Below are positions 34,306 through 47,050 of a stretch of 64,000 bases of DNA, one piece after another. Made by a program: the position numbers and the translations under genes. Source of the DNA: Deroplatys truncata (Eukaryota; Arthropoda; Insecta; Mantodea; Mantidae); NCBI GenBank assembly GCA_030765065.1, contig CM060977.1, positions 92,893,795 to 92,957,794 on the forward strand, in the 5' to 3' direction. How positions within the stretch are numbered: the stretch's first letter is position 1; each line of letters begins with the position of its first letter. Below the pieces are notes generated by a model. It ran no database searches, was not told the DNA's origin, and saw only the letters and a list, made by a program, of their open reading frames with translations.

Positions 34306-34550
34306 ACAAAAATTCGTTAAATACTAAACTTGGTATTCAAGCTTAGTCTCTTTTAAACACGTGACACGACATCTTAAAGAACCTTCACCAACCCAAATTA
34401 CCCTTTTCGAAATCTTTTAGTGTCTCGAAAATAGCTCTAAAGGTGTTTATTAGAACATCATATATGTATATATTTACATGATAAATGAAATATTCATCTT
34501 GAATTTCCTGGGAATAGACCATGAAGTACTATTCGTTGGCAAGCAATTTT
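34306..34550 (-). repeat. Family A repeat, partial (-), head to head with previous
   Basis: Reads as the reverse orientation (CTAAACTTGGTATTCAAGCT, then GACACGACATCTTAAAGAA, then TTGAATTTCCTGGGAATAG). The two partial copies meet at the palindromic terminus. Confidence 0.7.
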
Positions 34551-35490
34551 ATATAACTGTTGTAAAGGGACATACACCCAGAAAAGTATTGAAATAATAG
34601 GAACAAGCAATAATGTAAATCAATGTTGACAAATAACTTTACTGTAAAATAACTTGCACTTATAAATGTAATTAATTTGAAAGCAAGCATGTAAGGAAAA
34701 GTGTGATTAGTAACTACCAGCGCGAACAACAGGGGTAAAGTCCACAAACACCTAATGCATACAGGGTTTAGGCAAAGTCACAGAAAATCGAGAGAGGGGT
34801 CCGAGATTAGAGTGACACTGAAATAGTGGTCCAGTTCCTGGAAGACAAGGAGTTTGGAAAAACAGAAAGAGAAACGAGAGTTGTAAAGCGAGATGGAGAT
34901 AGTGGGCTTTACCAGGAAAGTCAGACGCTCCTAAAATTGTAACATTTTATTTTCATAGCACGTTAAGTAGATAACCAACGAGAACAGTTGTAACATATAA
35001 GGGCGCGAACCCTAGCGTCATAGTGGGAAATTTTATAAGGGAGAGGGTGCCCCAAGTTTCACTCTCTGATTTCTCTCTCACGATGTTGTAACATGTGACT
35101 CAGTGGGAAGATTTTGTGCGTGTAGTGGGTGGGAAAATATCGTGTGATGCAGTTAGATGGGACCACGTAAAGAATTAACAGTAGCGGGAACATTACACGT
35201 ACAGTTTCTGTATCTTTTTTGTTAAGCAAGGGAAAGTTCTAGCAGCCTCAATGGGCAGTATATTGTGAATAAATTAAACGGTTTAAGGGAAAGACGGTTT
35301 ATTATTTGCCTTCACCTATAAATCCTGAGAAACACCAAGTTAGCTAGCTAGGATAGGAATTTCTTCTCAGCTCTATGATAACCAGAGAGAGGGAACTCTG
35401 GCAGACTTCAAGGAACTTCAGAAATTCGAGACATCTTCATGGGATAGCACATGGTACTCACCTGCGAGCATATCCCCTGCTGCACTGTGT
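34548..35490 (-). repeat. Family D repeat, copy 2
   Basis: Reverse-complement match to 29735-30640 with many substitutions. It retains CTTATAAAATTTCCCAC, a TATA-like site on the minus strand. Confidence 0.7.
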
Positions 35491-35938
35491 ATAACTTAAA
35501 CATTTAAAGTTAATCAGCCAAAAACTTAATACACAACACTGTCATATTTTTAAAACGCTGTTGCTTCAAGACCAGCTTTCAACGATACACATTTATGTAT
35601 ACGACTATCAATTCGGTTTCCTCTAACCTGATTCTTCCCACAATGAAAATGCACAGTGAAGCTATTTCTGCAACTATTTATCTCGATTTACTTATACATA
35701 AAATGGATAAATAAGATCTCTTAAGCATAGTTTGTGGAATAGTATGTAAAATTAAATGATAGTGGGTAGAGAAAGTGTTGTGAAAGTAATATTCAAATAG
35801 TTCGTGGGAGATTGAAAGGCCTATCTTGCAAATATTAAATCTGCTATGCGTATAGTCCGGAAACTCTCGAAAGGTATTTCAGATATCAGTATAAGACTTT
35901 CACAGGATGTAAATGTATGACTTCTAAGTTCACAGACA

Positions 35939-35983
<45 letters not shown>

Positions 35984-36091
35984 ATCAGTTCGTTTATTAA
36001 GGAACATAGCTTTAGTTTATTAATTATACCATCCTTTGATTAAAATTCATCAAATTATTTAAAAAAGAAGCTGATGTACTATATTGACATG
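35491..36091. other. Unclassified DNA with ATT microsatellite
   Basis: 35940-35982 is an uninterrupted ATT repeat. 35680-35800 carries family A-like scraps (GTGGGTAGAGAAAGTGTTGTG). No gene was seen. Confidence 0.5.
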
Positions 36092-37409
36092 GCTTTCTCT
36101 ACAGTCCATTGCTTATTACTTGGTATACAAATCATTCTTAAAAAGTTTATTTCCTTATCTATTACATTTTAATCCAAATAAACATTTGCAGAAATAGTAC
36201 ACTACGCATTTCATTATAGATACAAAGTGAACAGGGATAGTCAAATGTTTAAGAACTGGACGCTATATGCTGGCCTTAAAATTCCATACTGTTTCCATGC
36301 AATCGCGAGAAACAATAGAAAATTAACAAGACTTTAAAAGAATGGCTAAGATTTGAACAATTCGAACCATTAATAACGAATATCTCGAAAATGGCTTTAA
36401 CCACAAGGAGTTATTTGAAATAAATTGTGTCCTTTAAACAGATCTAAATTTTTTGTGTACTACGTTTTCGTCTATTGCTTAACGTTTACCAATTATACAA
36501 GATTGTACAAAATTCCTTTTGAGTGAGGACTTCAAAGTTTATTCCCAGAAAATTCAAGATGTACATCTTGTTTATCATGTAAATAATCTTCAATGTGTAG
36601 TATTTTAATCAAAACCGTTAGTCATTTTTTAAGAAATCAAATATCCAAAAATCTCATTTAAAGGGTAATTTAGGGTGGGAGATTTTCTTGAAAATCTTTT
36701 CGTCGCATTTTGGAAGATACTAAACCTAAATACCAAGTTTGAGATATGCTGTTCACACACACATACTAACTTTTTTCTAAAAATACTATTTTGAATTCAG
36801 TGGCCCTCAAAACATGTATTTACAGTGAACTCCCGATATCAAATTTTTGTGTGGAATGCAGTATCTTCCCTACATGCACACGTAGACCCAGCGGGATGGC
36901 ACAGGCAGTAACGTTGTTTCGATTCCCATGAGCGAACTTCCTGCCCCGGGTTTTTTTCGGAGTTTACCCAGGTCGATAGGCGAAAGCTTGGAAGAATAAT
37001 TAGATCCTACAAATTTCCTGTCCCTCAATTTTGTCTCAATTCTCATTTCACTTCACCTTAGTTGCTTTCAGTGTTGCAAGGTCAGTGGGAGGTCTCGGCG
37101 TGTGCATGACAGGAGAAAAGAATGCTTTGAGCAAGCCTACCTCCCCCGGACTGCGAGCGATCTCGGATTCCAGGTCCCCCTGGGGTGCGTAAACCCACAG
37201 GGAGAGGGGAACCAACTGCACTAGCCACCACCTGGGGTGTTCAATTCTGAAAAATGGTAGGGACCGTACCCTTTACCTGTTGTGCCTTCTGATCCGGTCG
37301 CCCTTTCAGGGGTGCCCCATTAGGGACCTAGGTACAAAAGGTCTGGTCGGTCGTGGTGCTAAGTCCCCTACCACTTCTATCATATACTATCATAGGTAGT
37401 AGAGAAAGT
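36092..37409 (+). repeat. Family A repeat with nested SINE-like insertion
   Basis: Starts GCTTTCTCTAC and ends GTAGTAGAGAAAGT (37396-37409). Between about 36885 and 37383 a 0.5-kb foreign block interrupts the distal end. The block starts GACCCAGCGGGATGGCACAG and contains a B-box-like GTTTCGATTCCC, suggesting a tRNA-derived SINE. Confidence 0.7.
36885..37383 (+). repeat. Probable tRNA-derived SINE nested in family A
   Basis: A GTTTCGATTCCC B-box-like site near 36918 follows GGGATGGCACAGGCAG. The body includes a GC-rich CCCCCTGGGGTGCGTAAACC segment. No other full copy is in the window to define its ends. Confidence 0.45.
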
Positions 37410-39105
37410 AGAAATGCAACGAACCATGTTATTAGCACAAACGTATACCCACATCACAAACGGGGGTTTTATCATCCGAAAATTGAATTTAGCTATTTTC
37501 AATAATTTATGAATTCATGCCACAAAATTATATGCATAGAAAAATCTGTTCAAAGCAAGAATTCAGAAAGCAAACCCGCATATATTTGGAAAGAAGGAAA
37601 TCAGATGGCTTGAGAATTCAGAAGCTGCCATATCTAACAATAGCACCAATCTGAGAGCAAAACTTCCCCTAAAAGGTGGGCTAAAATTTATCATTCTCCT
37701 CCAAAGTGTATACGGGTTAAGACTATTTTTGGTGTAGTCTTTGGAACAATTGCTCGTCAGCAATCATGTTAATTCGTTACGGCGCTTCTGCAGGACGGAT
37801 CACTACACCGGCCTGGTACCTGCCGGGTACCCCAGCGCATAGGAACAACGCACCGCCGCCACAACCTCAACCTGACCGACTAACTCCACAACAGCTCCCA
37901 GAGTGTGCCAGCGCCCAGCCCGGACTTCACTCCTCTGATGACCAAGATAGATGCAAATTTCAATGAGTTCAAAACCATTGCCGCAGCCTTACAAGCAGAA
38001 ATAACTACACTCGGCAAGAGGGGCGATCCGCTACGGATCTCAGCCGCCAAGCGCCTCGGAGGACAAACAACGTGGCGCAACCACCATACAATACAGACAA
38101 AGCTGTCCCGAAAGTTCTCGCGTCCATCCAGCGCTAGCTATTTCGAAGACGCGGAGGCCCAAACCAACACCACCAATGCCGATAAAGCACTCCCACTAGT
38201 TCAGCCAGCACCACATCAGCCACCACCGTCTCCAGCATGACCAGCCTCACATTGCTTGTACGAGTCTTTGTCTCTTCCTCCAACAAGCCCAGCGGGACAT
38301 GCAATGACAACATAGCCACAGGAATGTACAACATTTTAGCAAGTCACGGCACTCTCAGTGAAAAGTACAAGCATATCCTCAACTTCGTGAAGCAGCACGT
38401 GCTCCACTGCACACCACAACGCCGGAATTACAACAACAGGCATTAGCAACTTTAAATTCATGATTAAACATTAAACCCTAATCTTATTTTCTCTCCTCTC
38501 CTTTCTCTTCCTTTTTTTTTTTACCGAACCGCCGCTACTTCGCTACGGCTTTAGCCAGGGCAAGAGAGCACAAGGATCTCCTCGATAATAACGGAGGTGC
38601 ATTTCTGCGGTACTCCCCTAATCCGCGTGAATTCTGTTGTACTTCTACTCTTTCCTGTATTCTTTCTCTTGTCCCCCCTCAAAAACGGCGGTGTTGTTAA
38701 CCTTTTGTGTTGGTATTACTTTTGATTATTATATATAAATTTATACTCTCATAACTCCAGGCTCTAGTGAGGATGCGGAATAATCCTGAAGGAAAAACTG
38801 GCGCCCGATAATTATATATAAAATTCTTATACATAGACTACAAAAAAATGAACAATTTCAAGAAAGGCTAAAAGCTGCAGAAGGATAAAATTCTCAAAGC
38901 AAGTGGCTGCTAGACGGATGTAAGTCTCAAGTAATAACGGGAAACAGATCAAAAAGGTTTCCAGTCTTTAGAATTCGGCAAAACACGTGCTCACAAATAC
39001 CAAAATTTCCTCTCAGCTCTAGGATATTCAAGCTGGACAGTTTACGTCTGGTTGCCACGACAAACAACTGAAGCTTGGACTGTGTGCTGTGTAATCCCGC
39101 AAGCC
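37410..39105. other. Mostly unclassified; weak retroelement ORF-like stretch at 37905-38446
   Basis: An open frame on + at 37905-38240 (111 codons) begins with a peptide that looks partly coiled-coil (DANFNEFKTIAAALQAEI) then a basic, Pro/Ser-rich tail. The overlapping frame at 38237-38446 contains YKHILNFVKQHVLHC. Together they could be remnants of a retroelement first ORF, but no zinc knuckle or catalytic motif is seen. The remainder, including a T-run at 38511-38521, is unassigned. Confidence 0.3.
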
Positions 39106-39109
39106 ATCT

Positions 39110-39290
39110 CCTCCCAGTAGCCTGTCGAGGAGCAAGCAAACTCTAAATCGCAGCATATCCAGTGTAGGTCATAAGCCCAATGCCTGGAATGGCGGTGAAA
39201 AGGAAGGAAATGAAATGTAGTGATGAAAGGGATGATAGGAAACTTCGCGGATCAAATTATCCAACCCAGCATTCACCTAATAACCAAGGA
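39110..39290 (+). repeat. Family F repeat, copy 1
   Basis: Matches 60105-60260: AGTAGCCTGT.GAGGAGCAA, AGCATATCCAG, GGGATGATAGGAAA, TTCGCGGATCAAATTATCCA, TATTCACCTA-like end. Probably a fragment of a dispersed retroelement. Confidence 0.65.
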
Positions 39291-39950
39291 AAATCGTAAA
39301 AGGCTTTCGATCAGCCTCGTGGAACCTCACGAATGCGAGTCCAAGTTACGGCAGCCATATGTTCGCAATAGTAAACACCCGTGCGTGGATTATAGCAGAC
39401 AAGACAGCCCGTCAGCAGCTTGCCTGCCATTAGTCGATGACGTAGCGAACGGCATGACAAATTATGATGTTCCAGAATAACGGTTTGTAAATGGCCGTGA
39501 CACGTGCTGTTTACAGCGAATTATACAATTCTGCATTAAGTAAATAAATATGTATATATAATCAATGCTGCATCCAACACTATTAAGAAATACAGCAGTT
39601 TTATCTGCTACTGAATGTTAGCTTGTTAGACAAGATATTATACTAGCCAGATAGATACGAAGAGATCTATGAACTGCAGTTCCCGAACGTTCTCCGTCAG
39701 GGATTGTAATGGTAGGTTACGGAGAGTTTCCATAACTCTTACTCAATCCCATAGGAGACAAAGCTTTCAAACTTGCCTGCCAAGGATTACAGCCGTTCAT
39801 ATTTTGAACCAAGCTCTATGTTTCAAAGGATTTAAACCAACCAGTGATATAAACTCATACGATTCAAGTTCAGCATTAGTACAGCAGATGAAGCTTCTAT
39901 GTACCACATCGTTTCAATTTATGCTAGTTTGCTTCATGTGTTACATTTAC
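39291..39950. other. Unclassified intergenic DNA
   Basis: No supportable gene. Short open frames are chance length. Confidence 0.45.
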
Positions 39951-41734
39951 ATGGTCTTCTGAATCCTCTTTTGCTTATTAGTGGGTGTACAAATTATTCT
40001 TGTGAAAGTTTTTATTTTTCTGTCTACTACATTTCAATCCAAATAAACTTTTGCAGAAATATTACACATTTTGTTCTAGATACAAGGTAAACAGGGATAG
40101 TGAAATGTTTTCAGAACTGGAGGTTATACGCTGCCTTAAAATTCCATACCGTTTCCATGAAATCGCGAGAAATAGCTGAAAATCGACAGCAATTTATAAG
40201 AATGACTAATAAGTGATAACGCAAAAATCGGAAATGCCTGATACCACAAAGGTTATTTAAAATAAATGTTTGTGGTTTAAAGAGATGTGCGGTTTCTGTC
40301 GCTTTACGTTTACCAGTTATACAACATTATACAATATTCCTTCCGAATGAAGAGCACTTCACAGCCTATTCCCGGAAAATTCAAGATATGCATTTTATTT
40401 GTCATGTAAATATATTACATGTCTTGTATTTTAATAAAAATTTTATATCAATTTTTCAGAAAATAAAAAATTTCCATGTTGAAGTTGTATATTTTGTTGC
40501 ATTGTTATCTGCCCCAAATTTTTGGGAGCTAATTTGAAGGAGGTTTGTATTGTAGTTCAACTGCTGGGGAGCCGAACTTGAAGTAGTTGCAACCGCACGT
40601 GTGGTAAAAAGTTTCCGGTAGCCTTCGCCCCAAATATACTTTCCCGTGGCCTTTGCCGCAAGTTTAAAAAATATTAACTTCGTAATTTGACTGTTTCTTT
40701 AAATATTATATATTTATGATTGCATCGGCTGCGTCAGTATTTGTTTTTTTAGAGACATGAATGTCTTAGCAGGGAATGGTGCGACTGAAGAATGTTGGCT
40801 TACACAGATTATAATTTTTCTTCACTCCATTTATTAATCCTTGATACGATTTAAATAACACTTCACTGATATAGAGAGCTGTGAGATTCTTTTATTAATT
40901 ACTTGCACTTTTTAAACACGTAAAATATTTTCGTCTCACACTGAATACATATTAAACTTCTAGAGGACACATCTCGCGTCCGGTTAGGAACACTGTCTAC
41001 AACCAACCGTCCAGTTATGAGCGCCGTCTACAAGCAACTGACTTGATTTCTACGCCTAAATTTGTAAATTTCTGTATCTCAAGTCTCTGATTGGCTATTC
41101 CTAATCCAATAGAATACTTTTATTTAACTTAAGTTTTTTTCTGGTTGATTGACTGTTTTATAAACTGTCTCAAAATTCACATTATTGGTGCTCCAATAAT
41201 AACTAGTAGTATTGTTAAACTTTAAAATTCATTATTACCTCAAAGTTCTCATTGTTACCTCATTGTTAGCAACTTTTAAGCTATTATTCTCACAGCTCCT
41301 ACATTATTAAATTACGTAATACATTCACAGACATTTTTGAATATGTATACAATAATATAAACATTTAAAATGACTGTAATATACACTTTTTATATATTGT
41401 TACATACACATATTGCTTTAAGGCGGGCTGTTATTATATAATTTGACTGAAATCATTTAAGTGTTAAAAACACTGCCCCAGTGTAAGGAGTAGTTCAGTG
41501 TGGTGGGTTTCTTGAAAGTATTCGTGTCGCATCTTTGGAAGGTACTGAACTTTGATACAAGTTTTCGTTATTGAGTTGTGCTGTTCAGACACACATTCGT
41601 TCCTTTTTCTAATATCTGTCTTGAAGGGGGCGTTGAACAGGCCTCAAAACATGTATTTCCAGTGAAATCTCGATAACTAATTTTGTATGGAATGGAATAC
41701 CTTCTCTACTCACTATGTACGCGGTAGATAAAGT
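39950..41734 (+). repeat. Family A repeat split by a solo LTR
   Basis: Family A text runs to 40475, is interrupted by the LTR at 40480-41480, and resumes at 41485 to end GTAGATAAAGT (41724-41734). The left terminus is too decayed to place exactly. Confidence 0.75.
40480..41480 (-). mobile_element. Solo LTR, family E copy 2, nested in family A
   Basis: On the minus strand it starts TGGGGCAGTGTTTTTAACAC and ends ACAACTTCA. The 4-bp flanks are ATGT (40476-40479) and GTGT (41481-41484), one mismatch. Removing it restores the family A sequence around CCATGTAAAGG. Length about 1.0 kb. Confidence 0.8.
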
Positions 41735-42544
41735 TAAAAAAGGAAGGGGTCTTGCTGTTCTTTAGAGCAAAAGTCGACTCTGGATAAGCTAATGGTTAGT
41801 AAAGTCGGTTTCTCTTGCAAAGCTGTAACGGCGGTCGTTTCCCTAACCTTCCCAAAACTCGTGTCTCTACCTACTACATTCCTTGTTTCATTGGGTTTTG
41901 TAGCGGCAACGAGGAAAGCTGGAACTACGGGATTCTGGTCTCTCTGTGGTCGATCGTTGTGGGTTCTTTATCCCCCCGACGCATGTGAAGTTTGGGTCGG
42001 AGGATCACAGGAAGATCGATATGCTTCATGGTGATGTAGCAAGTACTGAAACCTGACTTGCCTGGTAATGGCTTCATTTGCTTCGGGTCAAGATGGTTTA
42101 GGGGGTAATGAGACACGGGGTCCCTTCCAATGATTTATCGCCAACATCTCGTCATTCCAACTTTCAAGCGACGTTCCTTCTCTCCATCTTCGCCCCACAC
42201 TTCCTTTCCCTCTTCAATTTATTTTTTCTGAGAGTTCACATGCTCTCAATAGTTGTTAGTCTCTTTTATCTGGGGAAAAAGAAAGGAAATAAGGGAGAAG
42301 GAACAGTAATAGGGTTGTCCTTTTCAGTACTTCAACTCTCCTTTACAATAATTGGTTCTAACCCTCACGAATGTGTTTATCTGCCAGCACAACCAGAGTT
42401 ACTCTCCCATCATTATGACGTCATTTGGAGTATAACAAATTTGGTAACGACTTTCCCTTAATGATACCCATCTGTGAAATTTAAAAAATAACAATTTTAG
42501 ATCGATTCATTTGAAATTTTAAGACACACACCTCGGTTTATATA
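41735..42544. other. Unclassified intergenic DNA
   Basis: Open frames at 41792-42034 and 42108-42461 on + have no recognisable motif or gene context. Confidence 0.45.
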
Positions 42545-42888
42545 TGGTGGACCATTTAAGCTGACACTGTAAAATATCTCCAAAACTAAGCGTTGCAGAA
42601 AGAAATGTCTTATATAAACGCTGATTTTTATCATGGAGAAAAATAAATGACGGTCGTGTTTTGAATGGAGGATGTTACGATGGTCATTTTGGAGTCATAA
42701 AAAATGTAGGTTCCTATTTAAAAAAATTAAATTAACCCTAAAATGGCCATCATAACGTCCTCCAAATAAAACGCGACTAATAACATTTACTTTCCCCTAA
42801 TATCAAACAACTTTTATTCAAGACATTCTCTCTACAACGCTTAGTTTTGGAGATATTGTACAGTCTCAACTTAAATAGTCCACCTTGT
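42545..42888. mobile_element. Foldback-type MITE (~345 bp)
   Basis: The left half (from TGGTGGACCATTTAAG) and right half (ending CTTAAATAGTCCACCTT) are inverted copies of each other over about 165 bp, sharing AATATCTCCAAAACTAAGCG, GGAGGAYGTTAYGATGG and CATTTT. The short centre is AT-rich. TA lies on the left (42543-42544); the right end is less certain. Confidence 0.75.
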
Positions 42889-43098
42889 ATGAAGACCATC
42901 TTTTGTGTACACGTTTAAATTAGTTCCAGCGATATTATTTTGTTTTCGAAAATTACTCCATATGACGCAATAATTCTTTTAAAACCTAATATTTAAAGCA
43001 CTCTTTTATACTATATTAATAAATTGACGAGAATAATTCTCAACTATCCGGCTAGTTTTCAGAAAAAACAAATGTTAAATATTGGAACTCCAATTGTT

Positions 43099-43944
43099 AC
43101 TTGCTCTACCACGTGCATAGTAGGTAGAGAAGGTATCGCATACCAACCAAAAATTAGATTTCGATACTTCATCAGGAAATATGCACTTTTAGGCTTCTTT
43201 AATCCAAGAAAAAGTATATTTAGAAAAAATGCTTTGTGTATGTCTGTGAACATTATAACTCATAGAAGAAATATCGGATAAATACCAAACTTGGTGTTTA
43301 GGTCCAGTATCTCCCAAAGATGAAATATGAAGATTTTCAAGACAATCCTCCTACTTCTAACTATCCTTTACGTAAAATGTTTTTCAAAACTTATCAAAAT
43401 AGTTACATGGCAAATAAAATGCATATCTTGAATTTTCTGGGAGGAACCTGTGAAGTTCTCTTCATTGGGAAAGAATTTCGTATAATCATGTATAAATGGT
43501 TAAGTTTAAGATACACGAAAAGGCACTACCCAAAAAATGTGGATTCTTTTAAAACACATCATTTATTTTAATAGTTGGTCTAATTATAATTAGGCTTTCA
43601 GGACGATTAAATCAAAATGTTGCTTATCTTTTTGTGGACTAGGCCATTTTTGAGATACACATTATTAATTTTTTGGATTGATCAATACATTATCATTCCT
43701 TTAAAGTTAGATAATTCAGTTGTTTCTCGCGGTTTCTGTCATGGAAACAGAGTAGAATTTTAAGGTCAGCGTATAGTTTCCAGTTCTTAGACATTTGACT
43801 ATCGCATACCCTTTATCTATAAGGAAATTTGTAATACAGCTATTTCTGCAAATATTTACCTGGAATAAATTAGGTAGATAGAAAAATAGCTTACGCAAGA
43901 ATAGCTTTTTTACCCATTAATACATTATAGAGGGTAGAGAACTT
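43099..43944 (-). repeat. Family A repeat, near full length
   Basis: Begins ACTTGCTCTACC and ends GTAGAGAACTT, with all internal blocks in the minus order. Confidence 0.8.
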
Positions 43945-46900
43945 CATGTGAATGTAACAGATTCTTTTACTTTCTTTCGTCATGACTTCTGAATTTACTA
44001 CTCCGTGCTTCTGATAAGCATTTGAACATCATTCCCGCATGTTAACGTAACTAGTACCTTATGAGCAGGGGCGGATTTCTATTACCAAAAAATTAGGAAA
44101 TAGATATGCATTTATGACCGAAAAATCCATAAAAGTATAACCAATAAAACATAAAATATAACCTTAACATCACCATACATATTCTACATATGGACCTTTT
44201 ATTTCCATAATATTAATATATTATACATCGGCATCACGTAGAACATCCATGCTGATAAAGTTCTGACGTTTTTCGGCCGCACCTTTTACCTCGCATAATT
44301 TTCAGCATTAGATAACCCCCATCAGTACTAAATATTTTGACATCAAATTCACGAACGCAACACCGCAAGTTTTCATTGACTGGCCCTTCATTTTGAATGT
44401 AACAGAAGGAAAATGGTCATCAAAGTCTTTGAAGAGAAAAACCTGTAAACAAAGATAGGAACATTTAGGGAAGAATCCCTACAACCTACCTGCCCGATTG
44501 TCTTCCTATTTTTTTTGAGCAGGACTGAGGGTAAATTCTACCTGCTTCTTGAAACTATACATTGTATTTTTATCTGCATTCCAAGAAAATATAGGAAAAT
44601 CCATTATCCAGAAATATCCTGAAAGTCCATTAAAGGAATTTGCACAATGATTTCCAAGAAAATATAGGCATTTTTAAAATATCCTGAAAAATATTTTAAT
44701 GTAACTAAAGCTTTTACAATAATTTTTACAAAATTCCCAAAATATTAAATCATATTGCTTTAGGTACCCAATATAGCATTAAAAATGCCAAAATATGGAT
44801 TTATATGCCATTAAAAATCACTATTTTCATCAGACTACCATGAAATGTATTTATATCACTTTAAAAGATTAAAAATGGTAAGGGTAAAAATGAAAGTCGT
44901 AGAAATGCACCCCCCAATTATGAGACCATTTCTTGACAAAGTACATCGTAAATAAAATAATGAATAGTAGAATCGCTGCAAATAGTAATGAGTTGGAAAG
45001 TTAATACCAAATGAGACCTTTTTTCTTATCGAAAAGCCCGTAGCTGGGTTTGTTGCCTCAAAACAGTAAAACAGCTGCAAACAAAAGCACTGTACTCCGC
45101 AGTAAGTGATTCCAGCTAATTATTCCTTAGTAGGGCGACGCCGCCGCATTGTCTGCAGTCATCTATTCCTATTATTTTTGCCTGTCCTCTCCCCGGCCGC
45201 ACGTTCACCCCAACTACAATAATTGCCGAAAAATGGTGATAAATGCTTGAGCTTAGCTGTGTAAGTCTGGGTGGTTCCGAATTCGGCTAAATGAATGAGC
45301 TTACAGTTAAGGATCGTGTTAAGAATAATGTTCTGCTTCTTTCTACAAGAGTGCAATGCAGTACTGGAGGCTACATAGTCAATTGTGTTTTACATAACAC
45401 TAATTTCCGCGGTAAAAGAGCCGTGAAACACACGAAAATGTGCGGATTATGTAAAGGCAATTACGATGGGATATCTGGTCCCTAAGAAGAGACTTGCAAG
45501 CTATATTTCTGTTTCATTTTATTTGTAGCGGTTGAAGCAGAAACACGCGCCTCACAATTATTTATATATACATGGATAATAAATAGAATAAATACACATA
45601 AAATTAGTCATATTTGTAGCATAAGGAATGAAATTTCAAAAGAACCAAAGTTTGCAGAAGGGTAGACCGGAACATGTAGCTGTTAATAGTGCTTGAGGCT
45701 ATAACGGAATACACCGGAAAGGTCTTCTGTCCCTAGAGAATTCTGCCGAACATGTGGCTTTCTAAACAAAGACAGAACATTCCAGCGCGACCGACAGGCA
45801 CCAAGATGTGCTTAATCGGTCTCCAAATGCTTCGGTTGAAGCAGAAAAACCAACGTTTGAAATGGGCGACAGGCCATAAAATATTCCAGATTGAAAATAG
45901 CAATTAACACTAGTCTTGGTAGGAGAACCGCCAATAGGAATTAAGCGTAGAAAAGAAAGTAGAAAATAACCGACGTGATAAGTTACGTGATTAGGGACCA
46001 AACCAAGTCGCCTAGAAAATGGGCGTGAAATAGGAAACGATCCTAGACAGAACGAGGTAGGAGCCGCGAAGACGAAAATCACTGTGTTTGGTCTCTCGTT
46101 CCGACCGGCATCATGTTAAAACGCTAAGTGTCGCATTTCCGATGCAGTGGTTGGTGAAATAACTAAGTCTATATTAACAAAGTTCAAGTACAGCGTCGTG
46201 CAAGAGAATAAGTGATAATCGTACAAATTAGCGTGTTATAGCGAGGAACGACAACTCATTATCCGGACGTAGATTAGGTGACAGCGACTTAATAAATCAT
46301 CATAACTGTAGCGATCGGCTTGTGTCTTGTGTGCGGGACAGAGGAAGTGTGTTTTTGGCAAGAATAAAGTGACCAGCAACCGAAGCTCGTCTACTGGTTA
46401 TGTGTGCCTTCTTTGTTTGTATACCTGAGATAGGAATCCTTCCCCGGTCCAATATCACATTACCACTGAAAGGGGAACGAAATCATGAGGGGCTAAGAAC
46501 CTACGAACACAACAAACGCCCCCGCGCCCCCAACGAACCCATCAACCCAACCTTACCACATCCATAGTACCCAACTTGTCTTAACCCATACCTACGTGTT
46601 TTAATACCACACCCAAAATGACACCTAAAGTATCAATGCTTTTGTCATCTATTTAAAGTGCCAGCGCTATTCAGGTGTTTCTTGTGGTATAGGAGAAATA
46701 ACAGCACAACGAAATAGCACCCAACGTGTTATACTCCCACACCACGGTGTGCTACCGTAGTCCGGGTTGCTTGCCCAATGTTTGCTATTTCTCTCCCTTA
46801 CAGCATTCTTCCACTTTCAAAAGACCATTTATGTTGCATTGCCTCCCAAAAGCTCTTTGTTATCCTGTGGTTCAAGATAAGTTGATCCTCCCCGCATTCA

Positions 46901-47050
46901 CCGGGGGAGGTGTGAATAGAATTGTTTGTATGCGTGGTGGTGAGGAAACGTCGGGATAGCTTAATGGGGACGTAATTCATACGGAAGCTGAGCTGAGCAC
47001 CCAAGTACAGCTGATATACAGTTATTACCAAAAATCCTAAAAATTATAAT
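43945..47050. other. Long unclassified stretch
   Basis: 44080-44850 is very AT-rich with loosely repeated AAAATATAGG/ATTTATATGCCA text. 45762-46082 on the minus strand is open for 106 codons but lacks motifs and promoter. 46100-46480 is GC-neutral with an AATAAA at about 46364 and no recognised gene. Nothing here supports a functional gene. Confidence 0.4.

Noticed and set aside
45762..46082. 106-codon frame on the minus strand
   Set aside because: Hydrophobic-looking but without motif, promoter or a second line of evidence.
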